This document shows, one piece after another, positions 7,090 through 13,768 of a stretch of 14,017 nt of DNA. The notes below the pieces were generated by a model. That model was not told the DNA's origin, did no database searches, and worked only from the letters and a program-made list of their open reading frames with translations. The stretch's first letter is position 1, and every line of letters begins with the position of its first letter. A program made the position numbers and the translations under genes. The stretch lies in assembly GCA_016200675.1 (NCBI GenBank), contig JACQEH010000188.1, positions 1 through 14,017 of the forward strand. Reading direction: 5' to 3'. The stretch comes from Chloroflexota bacterium (GTDB lineage: Bacteria; Chloroflexota; Limnocylindria; Limnocylindrales; CSP1-4).

Positions 7090-7752
7090 TCAGGCCCCTG
7101 CGAGGACCTCGATCTCCCCGGTTGGCTGGACGAGGAAGATCCAGATGTCCCAGGCCACGTGGCTGACGATCAGGGCGCCGAGCGGGACCCCGGCCGCGTA
7201 CAGCGCGCACCAGTGCGCGCCGGCGACCCCGGCCGCGCCCATCAGGGTGAAGTTGCCGGAGGTGACGTGGACGCCGCCGTACGCGCCCGCGGCAAGGGCC
7301 GCGCCGCGCCAGCGCCCGAAGCGCCGCATCAGTGCCGCCTGGATGAGGCCCCGCCAGAAGATCTCCTCCGCAGGCCCGACGATCGTCGCCAAACGGGTGG
7401 CGATCTCCGCCTGCGGTCGGAGGGTTCGAAGGGCATAGATCTCGCGGATCTCGGCGTCGCCCGTCGGGACGTAGCGCCGGGCGAAGCGGTCGCCGAGCTG
7501 GAAGGTGACGTACAGGACCGCCGCGGAGGCGAGCCCCAGCGGCACGTGCCACCAGCGCAGGCGGGCGCCCCGGGCCGGGGCCGACGCCAGGAGGGCCAGC
7601 CCGCCGAGGCCCAGGCCGGTCCAGGTCATGCGCGTCCAGAACCGGTCGCGCGGCCCCCGGAACGTGGAGGTGAAGGCCGCGCCGGCCGCCGCGAGCCCGA
7701 TCGCGAGTGCCAATGCCCCGGGCCGGTCGTCCACGGCTCGGTCCTCAGCCAC
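7090..7752 (-). CDS. CPBP-family intramembrane metalloprotease (Rce1-like)
   Basis: A 220-residue polytopic membrane protein. It carries the three CPBP/Abi motifs: EExxxR as EEIFWR (Glu129, Glu130, Arg134), a conserved His in YGGVHVTSGN (His162), and HxxxD as HVAWD (His198, Asp202). These residues bind the metal in Rce1-type proteases. Family members process prenylated or other membrane proteins, or act in bacteriocin immunity; the substrate here is unknown. Hydrophobic stretches lie at about 12-27, 44-57, 68-86 and across 120-210. GTG 7752 overlaps the end of the LLM-UbiA gene by 8 nt (GTGGCTGA), so the two are probably co-translated. I see no strong Shine-Dalgarno. Its position next to a prenyltransferase is suggestive but proves no link. 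Confidence 0.9.
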   Translation of the reverse strand: MAEDRAVDDRPGALALAIGLAAAGAAFTSTFRGPRDRFWTRMTWTGLGLGGLALLASAPARGARLRWWHVPLGLASAAVLYVTFQLGDRFARRYVPTGDAEIREIYALRTLRPQAEIATRLATIVGPAEEIFWRGLIQAALMRRFGRWRGAALAAGAYGGVHVTSGNFTLMGAAGVAGAHWCALYAAGVPLGALIVSHVAWDIWIFLVQPTGEIEVLAGA

Positions 7753-9820
7753 GCATGAGCCCGGACAGGAGGATCCCCGCCACCAGGAGGCCGCCGAACG
7801 CCAGGTGGAGGCGGGCCGTCTGGAGGTCGATCATGGCGATGGCCCGGGCCTGGCCCGTCGCCCCGAGCTCGGCCGAGCGGACGACCTGGGCGAGGAACGG
7901 CAGGGACAGGATGGCCACCAGCGTCGCCGGGGGCAGGAGTGCGAAGGCGACCGCCAGGCCGAGCGTGATATAGGCACCCAGGACGAGCGCGACGTACGAG
8001 TAATGCGCCCACTCCCTGCCCAGCCGGGAGGAGAGGGTGACGATGCCGGCCCGGGTGTCCTCGCTGATGTCCCGCCACTCGTTGCCGTGGAGAATCGCCG
8101 CCACGAGCAGCCCCACGGGTACGGACAGGATCAGGGCGACGACGCTCCACAGACCGGTCACCGCGAAGTAGCTGCCGACGACCATCAGCGGGCCCATCAG
8201 GACGAAGACGAGGGGCACGCCGAGGGCTCGGTACTTGTACTGGAGCGGCGGGGCCGTGTAGCCGTAGCCGCCGACCAGCCCGAGCAGGCCCAGCGCGATG
8301 ATCGCCGGTCCCCGCAGGGCGATGAGGTAGACGCCGATGGCGATGGCGAGGACGAACGCGAGGCCGGCGAAGAGGAAGGCCCCGCGCTCGCTCATCCGGC
8401 CCTTGACGATGGCATGGCTGGCCCGGGGCGAGACGATCGTGTCGATGCCCTGCCGGACGTCGTAGATCTCGTTGACGATGTTCGTGCCCGAGTGGAGGAG
8501 GACCCCGCCGGCGAGGGCGGCGAGGAAGGGCAGCAGCGCGAAGCGGCCGTCCACCGCGGCGAGGGCGCCGCCGGCCGCGACCGGGATCACGGATGCCGTG
8601 TAGGCGAACGGCCGGAGGATCTCCCAGGTCGCGCCCAGGCGCCGCCGCGCTCCTTCGAGGAGCCCCAGGCGGCGATCGTCGGCGAGGGCGTCGGCTGGAC
8701 GCGGACGTGGATCGTCCGTCGACGGGTCGCCATCGCTCGATACGGTCACCAGGCTGCGGTCGGCTCCCTCGCGGCCACCTGCCTCGGAGGGGATCGAGGC
8801 ATAGATGGCCGCCGCCGCCACGAGCTCGTCGATCTGTCGCTCCTCCTGGAGGACCGGCTGGAGGAGCGGCAGGTGAAGCCCGGCGACGCGGTGGAAGGCC
8901 ATCGCCTTCTCGGCCACGTCCTCGCGGGTCCCGCAGAGCATGAAGGCGTCGAGCAGCTCGTCGGGAACGAGGTTGCCGGCCGTCGTGTAGTCCTCGGCCC
9001 GCCAGGCCGCGGCGATGGCGTCGCGGAGGCCGGCGTCGAAGCCCGCCCGGCGCAGGGAGATGTCGGAGAGGATCGACATCATGTAGATGACGAAGGGCTC
9101 GCGCTTGGCGCGATTGAGGGCCTCACGGCGGGTCTTGTCGACGAGGGAGAGCAGGTAGCCGGCCGATTCCAGGGAGGCGGGATCGCGGCCGGCCTCCTCG
9201 GCCGAGGCGCGAAGGCGGTCGAGGATACCGGCCAGGGACGGGATCGACTCGGCCGGCCGGGCGAGGTAGCCATCCGCCTTCTGGCCCGCGAGGGTCACGA
9301 ACTCCTTGCGATAGGCCGCGATCGAGATCGGGATCCGGTGCGCCGGCGCGAACATCGGCTGGATGGGCGGCAGGCCGGGCGTGGCCGACGGCAGACGCTC
9401 GCCGGCCCACAGGGCGCGGACCTGGTCGATGGCGGCCGAGACCCGCTCGATGGCGGCCCCGGGGTCGTAGGGGATGCCCATCTGCTTGAGCCGCAAGGGG
9501 AGTCCGGTGCCCATGCCCATGACGACCCGGCCGGGCAGGATCTCATCGAGGGCGGAGCCGGTCATCGCCAGGACGACGGGATGGCGGGTGTAGGGGTTCA
9601 CGGCCCCAAGGGCGACGCGGAAGCCCGTCCCGTCCTCGTCGCCGGCGATGCCCTGGGCGACGACGCTGGCGAAGGTGATCGCGTCGCGCTCGTAGTACGA
9701 ATCGTGGATCCACACGGAATCCAGGCCCGCGTCGCGGGCTCGGCGCGACCAGTCGAGGACGTCTTTCGGATCGCCCCTGGCGGCAAGGCCCAGGCCGATG
9801 GGGCGGGCGAGCGTGCGCAT
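7745..9820 (-). CDS. Fusion of luciferase-like (F420-type) oxidoreductase and UbiA/MenA prenyltransferase
   Basis: One uninterrupted 691-codon frame. Residues 1-343 form an LLM-class TIM-barrel oxidoreductase of the methylene-tetrahydromethanopterin-reductase-like, usually F420-dependent type: ARDAGLDSVWIHDSYYERD, VALGAVNPYTRHPVVLAM, DEILPGRVVMGMGTG, ISIAAYRKEFVTLAGQKADGYL. Residues 344-395 are a hydrophilic Asp/Pro/Arg-rich linker. Residues 396-691 form a complete multi-helix UbiA prenyltransferase: first Asp motif NEIYDVRQGID (450-460), SHAIVKGRMS, and second motif NEWRDISED (580-588) followed by RAGIVTLSSRLG, the MenA-like pattern for 1,4-dihydroxy-2-naphthoate prenylation in menaquinone synthesis. 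ATG 9820 is chosen for the GGAG 8 nt upstream; the frame reaches a GTG at 9880 without homology. An internal GTG (8749) has no Shine-Dalgarno. First gene of the minus-strand run. The fusion is unusual; an indel joining two adjacent genes is the alternative. Confidence 0.9.
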   Translation of the reverse strand: MRTLARPIGLGLAARGDPKDVLDWSRRARDAGLDSVWIHDSYYERDAITFASVVAQGIAGDEDGTGFRVALGAVNPYTRHPVVLAMTGSALDEILPGRVVMGMGTGLPLRLKQMGIPYDPGAAIERVSAAIDQVRALWAGERLPSATPGLPPIQPMFAPAHRIPISIAAYRKEFVTLAGQKADGYLARPAESIPSLAGILDRLRASAEEAGRDPASLESAGYLLSLVDKTRREALNRAKREPFVIYMMSILSDISLRRAGFDAGLRDAIAAAWRAEDYTTAGNLVPDELLDAFMLCGTREDVAEKAMAFHRVAGLHLPLLQPVLQEERQIDELVAAAAIYASIPSEAGGREGADRSLVTVSSDGDPSTDDPRPRPADALADDRRLGLLEGARRRLGATWEILRPFAYTASVIPVAAGGALAAVDGRFALLPFLAALAGGVLLHSGTNIVNEIYDVRQGIDTIVSPRASHAIVKGRMSERGAFLFAGLAFVLAIAIGVYLIALRGPAIIALGLLGLVGGYGYTAPPLQYKYRALGVPLVFVLMGPLMVVGSYFAVTGLWSVVALILSVPVGLLVAAILHGNEWRDISEDTRAGIVTLSSRLGREWAHYSYVALVLGAYITLGLAVAFALLPPATLVAILSLPFLAQVVRSAELGATGQARAIAMIDLQTARLHLAFGGLLVAGILLSGLMRG

Positions 9821-9870
9821 CGTGGCTCCGTGGCAAGTTCCGGCATCCTGGCCCGGCACCGGTCGCTCAC

Positions 9871-9876
9871 ATGCTA
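9871..9876 (-). promoter_or_regulatory. Possible -10 box of the five-gene minus-strand run
   Basis: TAGCAT on the minus strand, 50 nt before ATG 9820. The predicted transcript would start near 9864 with a ~44-nt leader containing GGAG at a proper distance from the start. It lies in a 135-nt divergent gap shared with the acetyltransferase promoter. The -35 region is not recognisable. Confidence 0.3.
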
Positions 9877-9913
9877 CCACGGTGTAGCCGGTTATTGGCC
9901 GGGCGGCTCATGC

Positions 9914-9919
9914 GACAAT
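9914..9919 (+). promoter_or_regulatory. Possible -10 box of first GNAT gene
   Basis: GACAAT followed by CCGG (9915-9923 is ACAATCCGG), 8 nt before ATG 9928. That ATG opens only a six-codon ORF (MRPPPA, stop 9946-9948), in a different frame from the acetyltransferase, which can start at GTG 9956. Confidence 0.35.
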
Positions 9920-9955
9920 CCGGCCCCATGCGTCCGCCGCCGGCCTGATTCGCGC

Positions 9956-10783
9956 GTGCTCCCCTCGGTGGCCCTCGATCGCGCCCTCGCCCGGCGGCTG
10001 GCCGTCCACGAGGCGGCCGTCCACGCCCGGGGCGGGCGAGAGCTCCGGGACATCGGCGATGCCTACCTCCTCCATGACCCCGGCGACCCGGAGCCGTTCT
10101 GGAACCGGCTCGCTGCGCCGGCCTGGCCGGACGACGGCCCTGCCTTCGACCGCCGGCTGGACGAGGTGACGACGCTCTTCGCGACGCTCGGGCGCCTGCC
10201 TCACATCCGGACCCTGCCGCTCGGGGGTCGGCCGTCCGACCTCGAGGCGCGGCTCGTCGAGGCGGGCTTCCGTCCGGTCGGCCGCGACCGGGCGATGGTC
10301 CTCACCGACAGCGGCCCGATCCTCGCCCTCGCCCGGACGCTCGGCCGGCGCGCCGACCTGCGGGTCGAGGCGATCGGCTCGGGCGAGGCGGCACGGGCGA
10401 TGGACGCGGCACGCGTGCTCGTCGAGGCCTTCAACGTCGAGACGGACCGCATCCCGGCACTCGCGGCCGAATCGCTGGCCGCGGCTCGCCGGCCCGGGGG
10501 CGCGTCGCTCCTCCTCTTCCACGGCGACCGACCGGTCGCGGCCGCGCGCCGGGTCACCCTGGACGGCGCCACCTACCTCTCGTCGATCGGCACCATCCCT
10601 GCCTTCCGTGGGCGCGGCTACGCCTCGCTCCTGACGGCCGAGGCGGTTCGGCAGGCCATGGCCGAGGGGACGAGCCTCGTCCACCTCCTCGCCGACGCGG
10701 AGATGGATTCAGCCGCCAGGCTCTACGCCCGCCTCGGATTCGAGGCGGTCGGCGCCCCGATCGCGGACCTGATGGCGCGCTGA
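9956..10783 (+). CDS. GNAT-family N-acetyltransferase (two-lobed)
   Basis: About 275 residues. The C-terminal lobe (~140-275) is a GNAT acetyl-CoA-dependent acyltransferase: LLLFHGDRPVAAARR (strand 3/4), then TYLSSIGTIPAFRGRGYASLLTAEAVRQA with the pyrophosphate-binding R-G-R-G (218-221), and SAARLYARLGFEAVG at the end. The N-terminal lobe (~1-115), ending in DLEARLVEAGFRPVGRDRAMVL, looks like a degenerate GNAT half, so the protein is probably a tandem GNAT with one active site. The acceptor substrate is unknown. The start is uncertain: GTG 9956 or GTG 9968, neither with a good Shine-Dalgarno. The frame is open far upstream through antisense of the neighbouring gene, so automated callers could extend it wrongly. 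It precedes another GNAT gene by 65 nt. Confidence 0.85.
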   Translation: MLPSVALDRALARRLAVHEAAVHARGGRELRDIGDAYLLHDPGDPEPFWNRLAAPAWPDDGPAFDRRLDEVTTLFATLGRLPHIRTLPLGGRPSDLEARLVEAGFRPVGRDRAMVLTDSGPILALARTLGRRADLRVEAIGSGEAARAMDAARVLVEAFNVETDRIPALAAESLAAARRPGGASLLLFHGDRPVAAARRVTLDGATYLSSIGTIPAFRGRGYASLLTAEAVRQAMAEGTSLVHLLADAEMDSAARLYARLGFEAVGAPIADLMAR

Positions 10784-10834
10784 CGCGAGCGGGGGTCGGC
10801 ACGACCTTCGCCACCGCCCGAGCCGGCAAGCCGG

Positions 10835-10840
10835 TACCAT
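10835..10840 (+). promoter_or_regulatory. Probable -10 box of second GNAT gene (leaderless)
   Basis: TACCAT followed by CCGG, 8 nt before ATG 10849. The GGAG two bases before the ATG is too close to act as a Shine-Dalgarno, which favours a leaderless transcript. Confidence 0.4.
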
Positions 10841-10848
10841 CCGGAGCC

Positions 10849-11289
10849 ATGATCGACCTCCCCGGGACCGTCCTGCGCGCCGCCGCGCCGGCCGACGCCA
10901 CGCGCATCGCCGAGCTCTTCACCGACGAGGGCTATCCGGTCACGCCATCCGCGGTCGAGGCCCGTCTCGGTCGGCTCCGCGATCCCGATTCGCAGGTTGT
11001 CGTGGCCGATGCCGAAGGGGTCGTGATCGGCTTCGTGGCCTTGCACGTGATGCCCCGCTTCGAGCACGACGACGTGGCCGTCCGCGTGCTCGCCCTGGTG
11101 GTCGACGCCGGGGCGCGGGAACGGGGAGTCGGGCGGGCCCTCCTGGCCCGGGTCGAGGAGCTCGCGGCTGCCGCCGGAGCAGCGTTTGTCGAAGTGACGG
11201 CCGGACATCATCGCCCGGACGCCCGGCACCTGTACGAATCGCTCGGCTACGACGCAGCCCTGACGGCCTACCTGCGCAAGCGTCTCTGA
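10849..11289 (+). CDS. GNAT-family N-acetyltransferase
   Basis: A compact 146-residue single-domain GNAT protein. Opening TVLRAAAPADATRIAELF is the usual first strand and helix. VVVADAEGVVIGFVALHV is the central sheet, and LALVVDAGARERGVGRALLARVEELA is motif A with the R-x-x-G-x-G/A acetyl-CoA loop as RERGVG (90-95). FVEVTAGHHRPDARHLYESLGY is motif B with the conserved Tyr and LGY/LGF end. It transfers an acetyl group from acetyl-CoA to an unidentified amine. Start ATG 10849 is fixed by the homology and by the -10-like box 8 nt upstream. It is convergent with the nitroreductase gene; the 29 nt between their stops hold no clear terminator hairpin. Confidence 0.92.
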   Translation: MIDLPGTVLRAAAPADATRIAELFTDEGYPVTPSAVEARLGRLRDPDSQVVVADAEGVVIGFVALHVMPRFEHDDVAVRVLALVVDAGARERGVGRALLARVEELAAAAGAAFVEVTAGHHRPDARHLYESLGYDAALTAYLRKRL

Positions 11290-11318
11290 CGGCCGGCGCA
11301 CAGGAATGACGGGCGGGC

Positions 11319-11840
11319 CTACCAGCGTTCTTGGTGGACGATCTCGCCGAGCGGCCTGCGTCCGCCGGGCTTGAGGGGCCGCGTCAGGGCCGTCGGGTCG
11401 GCCGGGTAGCCGAACGACAGGAGGTACTCGCAGGCCAGCTCCTCCGGATAGCCGAGGAGCCGGCGGGCGAGATCGGGCTCGTAGACGGTCGCCGGGCAGC
11501 TGCCGATCCCGAGCGACCAGGCCGTCAGGATCATGTTCTGTGCGGCGAGCCCGAGATCCCAGAGGACGGACAGCGGCTCGCCGGCCGCCCGCGGATCGGG
11601 GGTCACGAGGGCGACCGCGGCGGCAGCCCGGGCGAGGTGCCCGGCGTACATGCCGACGGCCGCCAGCTCATGCAGGAGCGCGCGTTCGGTGACGACGATG
11701 AAGGCCCAGCGCTGGGAGTTCTTCGAGCTGCTGGCCCGCCGCCCCGCGTTGAGGATCGCCCGGAGGTGGGCGGGATCAAGCGGGCGATCCTCGAACCGCC
11801 TGACCACCCGCAGGCTGGCGATCGCCGTCGCGATGTCCAC
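11319..11840 (-). CDS. Nitroreductase-family FMN oxidoreductase
   Basis: 173 residues. Matches the nitroreductase fold: N-terminal VDIATAIASLRVVRRFEDRPLD with the FMN-phosphate arginines (R11, R14, R15), RASSSKNSQRWAFIVV (35-50, in place of the usual PSAGNxQPWxF loop), LWDLGLAAQNMILTAWSLGIGSCPATVY (FMN isoalloxazine contact helix) and the C-terminal RLLGYPEELACEYLLSFGYP. The family reduces nitro, quinone or other electrophilic substrates with NAD(P)H, or acts in specialised reductions; the substrate is not readable. GTG 11840 is supported by GGAGG about 7 nt upstream. That site sits at the 3' end of the hydrolase gene, whose stop is only 2 nt away, so the pair is surely co-transcribed and probably translationally coupled. 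Confidence 0.92.
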   Translation of the reverse strand: MDIATAIASLRVVRRFEDRPLDPAHLRAILNAGRRASSSKNSQRWAFIVVTERALLHELAAVGMYAGHLARAAAAVALVTPDPRAAGEPLSVLWDLGLAAQNMILTAWSLGIGSCPATVYEPDLARRLLGYPEELACEYLLSFGYPADPTALTRPLKPGGRRPLGEIVHQERW

Positions 11841-11842
11841 GC

Positions 11843-12934
11843 TCAGCCTCCGGATCCCGCGGTCGGAGCCGGTTCGACATCCGGGACGGGCGGCAGCGGC
11901 CGGTCGTCCCGGGTGATCGCCGAGAACGCATGGTCGGGCTCGATCGGACGGTGGGCCGGCACGGACGCCGCGAGGCAGGCCGCCTCGTGGGGAGGCAGCG
12001 GGCCGCCGAGTGCCGCGGCGAGGAACCGCCCGATGGCGGCCCGGTAGGCGGGATCCTCGTACAGCCAGCTGTGCTGCCCGCCGGCGATGACGAGCTCCTC
12101 GACGGTTGCCGCTTCCGGGTCCCCGGCGCGCGCCGTCCGGGCGGCCGCGGCGAGGCGCCGGAGATGGCCGACCGGCACCACCCGGTCGTCCGACCCGTGG
12201 ATCAGCAGGACCGGGCCTCGATAGGCGCGGGCCGCCGCGGAAGCCGAGATCGCCGCCACCGCATGGCCCCGCGGTTCGAGGTAGATCCGGGTCGTGAGCC
12301 AGGCCAGCGGATAGGCGATCGGGTCGGGGATGGGCAGGCGCGCCAGTCGGAACGTCTGGCGAGTGAGTCGCCACGGGTCGGCCGGCGTGGCGGTCAGGAT
12401 CGCGGCCGCCACGCGGGGTTCGGCGGCCGCGGCGAGGATCGCGCCGATGGAGCCCATCGAGTGGCCGAGCACGGCGACCGCCGTCGCCCGCCGATCGGCG
12501 AGGGCCGCTTCGACGGCGGCGAGGGCGTCCGTCCCGAATTCGCCGGCGCTGACCGGGATCGTCTCGGCCGGGTTCAGGCCATGGCCTCGGATGTCGACCG
12601 TCAGGACGTGGTAGCCGAGGGCGTGCAGGAACTGGGCATTGGGGAGCGTCCGATGGCGCGCGGACTCCCAGCCGTGGACGAGGACCACCACCGGCGCCTG
12701 GCCATCGCCCGGGGCCGGGATCCACCAGGCGGGCAGCTCCAGGCCGTCCGGGGTCCGGACCGCCCGCGTCTCGAACGGCAGGCCGAAGTCGGCCGGATCG
12801 CTCGTCGGCGCCGATGGCCGGGGGTAGCCGGCCCGCGAGCGGTAGACGTGGGCGAAGCGCCAGGCAAGGGCGAAGGGGGCGACGGCGAGGGCCGCGGTCG
12901 CACCGGCCACCCGGGCGCGATGTCGCGTGGTCAT
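11843..12934 (-). CDS. Membrane-anchored alpha/beta hydrolase
   Basis: 363 residues. An N-terminal hydrophobic segment (~8-30, VAGATAALAVAPFALAWRF) after a short basic start looks like a signal anchor. The alpha/beta-hydrolase core follows: PVVVLVHGWES (oxyanion HG, 87-88), VLTVDIRGHGLN, the nucleophile elbow GHSMGS (Ser159), acid residue in LLIHGSDDRVVP (Asp250), and catalytic His288 in GGQHSWLYE. These make a complete Ser-Asp-His triad. Family role: ester, lipid or peptide hydrolysis; substrate unknown. The last ~50 residues are a Pro/Ala-rich tail. Start ATG 12934 is chosen for the anchor segment and homology; no good Shine-Dalgarno is seen. TTGACA (minus strand, 12965-12970) resembles a -35 box but has no matching -10. 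It is divergent from the J-domain gene and upstream of the nitroreductase. Confidence 0.9.
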   Translation of the reverse strand: MTTRHRARVAGATAALAVAPFALAWRFAHVYRSRAGYPRPSAPTSDPADFGLPFETRAVRTPDGLELPAWWIPAPGDGQAPVVVLVHGWESARHRTLPNAQFLHALGYHVLTVDIRGHGLNPAETIPVSAGEFGTDALAAVEAALADRRATAVAVLGHSMGSIGAILAAAAEPRVAAAILTATPADPWRLTRQTFRLARLPIPDPIAYPLAWLTTRIYLEPRGHAVAAISASAAARAYRGPVLLIHGSDDRVVPVGHLRRLAAAARTARAGDPEAATVEELVIAGGQHSWLYEDPAYRAAIGRFLAAALGGPLPPHEAACLAASVPAHRPIEPDHAFSAITRDDRPLPPVPDVEPAPTAGSGG

Positions 12935-13004
12935 GGCTACAGGGGACGGCACATCGACGCAGCCTGTCAACTGGCCCCTCGCCGAAGGCCCGTCCGGCCC
13001 CCCG

Positions 13005-13010
13005 TACACT
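13005..13010 (+). promoter_or_regulatory. Probable -10 box of J-domain gene (leaderless)
   Basis: TACACT, 6 nt before ATG 13017, the textbook spacing of a leaderless TAnnnT promoter. No Shine-Dalgarno is present between it and the start codon. Confidence 0.5.
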
Positions 13011-13016
13011 GATCGG

Positions 13017-13697
13017 ATGCCAAGACGCGATCCACACGACATCCTGGGCGTCGCGCGGGGGGCTTCGCAAGCGGTCATCAAGGCCGCCTGGCGGAAGCTC
13101 GCCCGGGTCCATCACCCCGACGTCGCGGGCGCGGATCCCGTTGCGGCGCGGTCGGCCACGCGGAAGATGGCCGAGATCAACCGGGCCTACGAGCAGCTGC
13201 AGGGGGACGGTGCCGGCCGGGCGACGACGGACGGCGCGGCGCCGGCGCCGGAGCGCCGGTCCACCTGGCCGCCGAAGCCCCGGCCGTCGCGGCCGGTCAC
13301 GGGCCGCCTCGACACGACCGAGACCTTCCGGCCGCGCAACCAGACGATGGGTCCGACGGCGTTCCCGGTGGGCCAGGAGCCCCTCCGGGTGGAGCGCATC
13401 GATCCCGAACCGCCGCGCGCGTCGCAGCCGACCGGTCCCCTCGATCGCAGCCGGACGCCGGGCTTCCGGCCGGCGCCGCTGCCCTCGGTCGAAGTGGCGC
13501 GCACGCACGTGATCGAGTTCGGGAAGTTCCACGGCCACACACTCGGCCAGATCGCGGCCTTCGAGCCGAGCTACATCGACTGGCTGGCGCGGACGATCTC
13601 GCACGACCCCGAGCTCGTCGCCGCGGCCCGCTCCCTGCAGGCCGACCTCGACCGGCGGGGGATCGTCCGCCGGCCACGGCCGGCGCCGGTTCGCTAG
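13017..13697 (+). CDS. J-domain protein with C-terminal ExoX-C/DUF3820-like module
   Basis: 226 residues. Residues ~5-63 are a J domain (DPHDILGVARGASQAVIKAAWRKLARVHHPDV) with the HPD motif (33-35) that stimulates the ATPase of an Hsp70/DnaK. The G/F region, zinc fingers and C-terminal peptide-binding domains of true DnaJ are absent. Residues ~64-160 are a Pro/Arg/Thr-rich low-complexity linker. Residues ~168-210 (FGKFHGHTLGQIAAFEPSYIDWLARTI) fit the small FGKYKGxxLxxIxxxxPxYLxWL module seen at the C-terminus of exonuclease X-like proteins and in DUF3820. The role is unknown; a co-chaperone targeted by the C-terminal module is a reasonable inference. ATG 13017 is set by the J-domain start and the -10-like box 6 nt upstream. 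Its stop lies in the sequence CTAG. Confidence 0.88.
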   Translation: MPRRDPHDILGVARGASQAVIKAAWRKLARVHHPDVAGADPVAARSATRKMAEINRAYEQLQGDGAGRATTDGAAPAPERRSTWPPKPRPSRPVTGRLDTTETFRPRNQTMGPTAFPVGQEPLRVERIDPEPPRASQPTGPLDRSRTPGFRPAPLPSVEVARTHVIEFGKFHGHTLGQIAAFEPSYIDWLARTISHDPELVAAARSLQADLDRRGIVRRPRPAPVR

Positions 13698-13708
13698 ACG
13701 GGGGCGTA

Positions 13709-13735
13709 CGGCGGCGAGGAGCGACGGCGCCGCCG
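13709..13735 (+). terminator. GC-rich hairpin after J-domain gene
   Basis: Perfect 8-bp inverted repeat cggcggcg (13709-13716) / cgccgccg (13728-13735) with an 11-nt loop, 11 nt after the stop codon. No T-run follows, so it is at best a weak or U-less terminator. In DNA this GC-rich such a repeat can also arise by chance. Confidence 0.25.
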
Positions 13736-13768
13736 GGGACCGCGACGCGAGCCGTGCCGCCGGGAGGC

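Noticed and set aside
7505..10783. A very long plus-strand open frame (1092 codons) across the LLM-UbiA and protease genes.
   Set aside because: Most of it is antisense to well-supported genes and reads as Arg/Asp/Gly/Glu-rich shadow sequence. Only the last ~275 codons, the acetyltransferase, are real.
10821..10834. Short inverted repeat ccggc-aa-gccgg between the two acetyltransferase genes.
   Set aside because: The loop is too small and the stem too short; such palindromes are expected by chance at this GC content.
12965..12970. TTGACA on the minus strand upstream of the hydrolase, a perfect -35 consensus.
   Set aside because: No -10-like hexamer lies 15-19 nt downstream (the sequence there is C-rich), so it is not annotated as a promoter.
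11319..13604. A 761-codon minus-strand open frame upstream of and in frame with the nitroreductase.
   Set aside because: Before GTG 11840 it is an Arg/Pro/Gly-rich shadow of the hydrolase gene in another frame. The nitroreductase fold and GGAGG fix the start at 11840.
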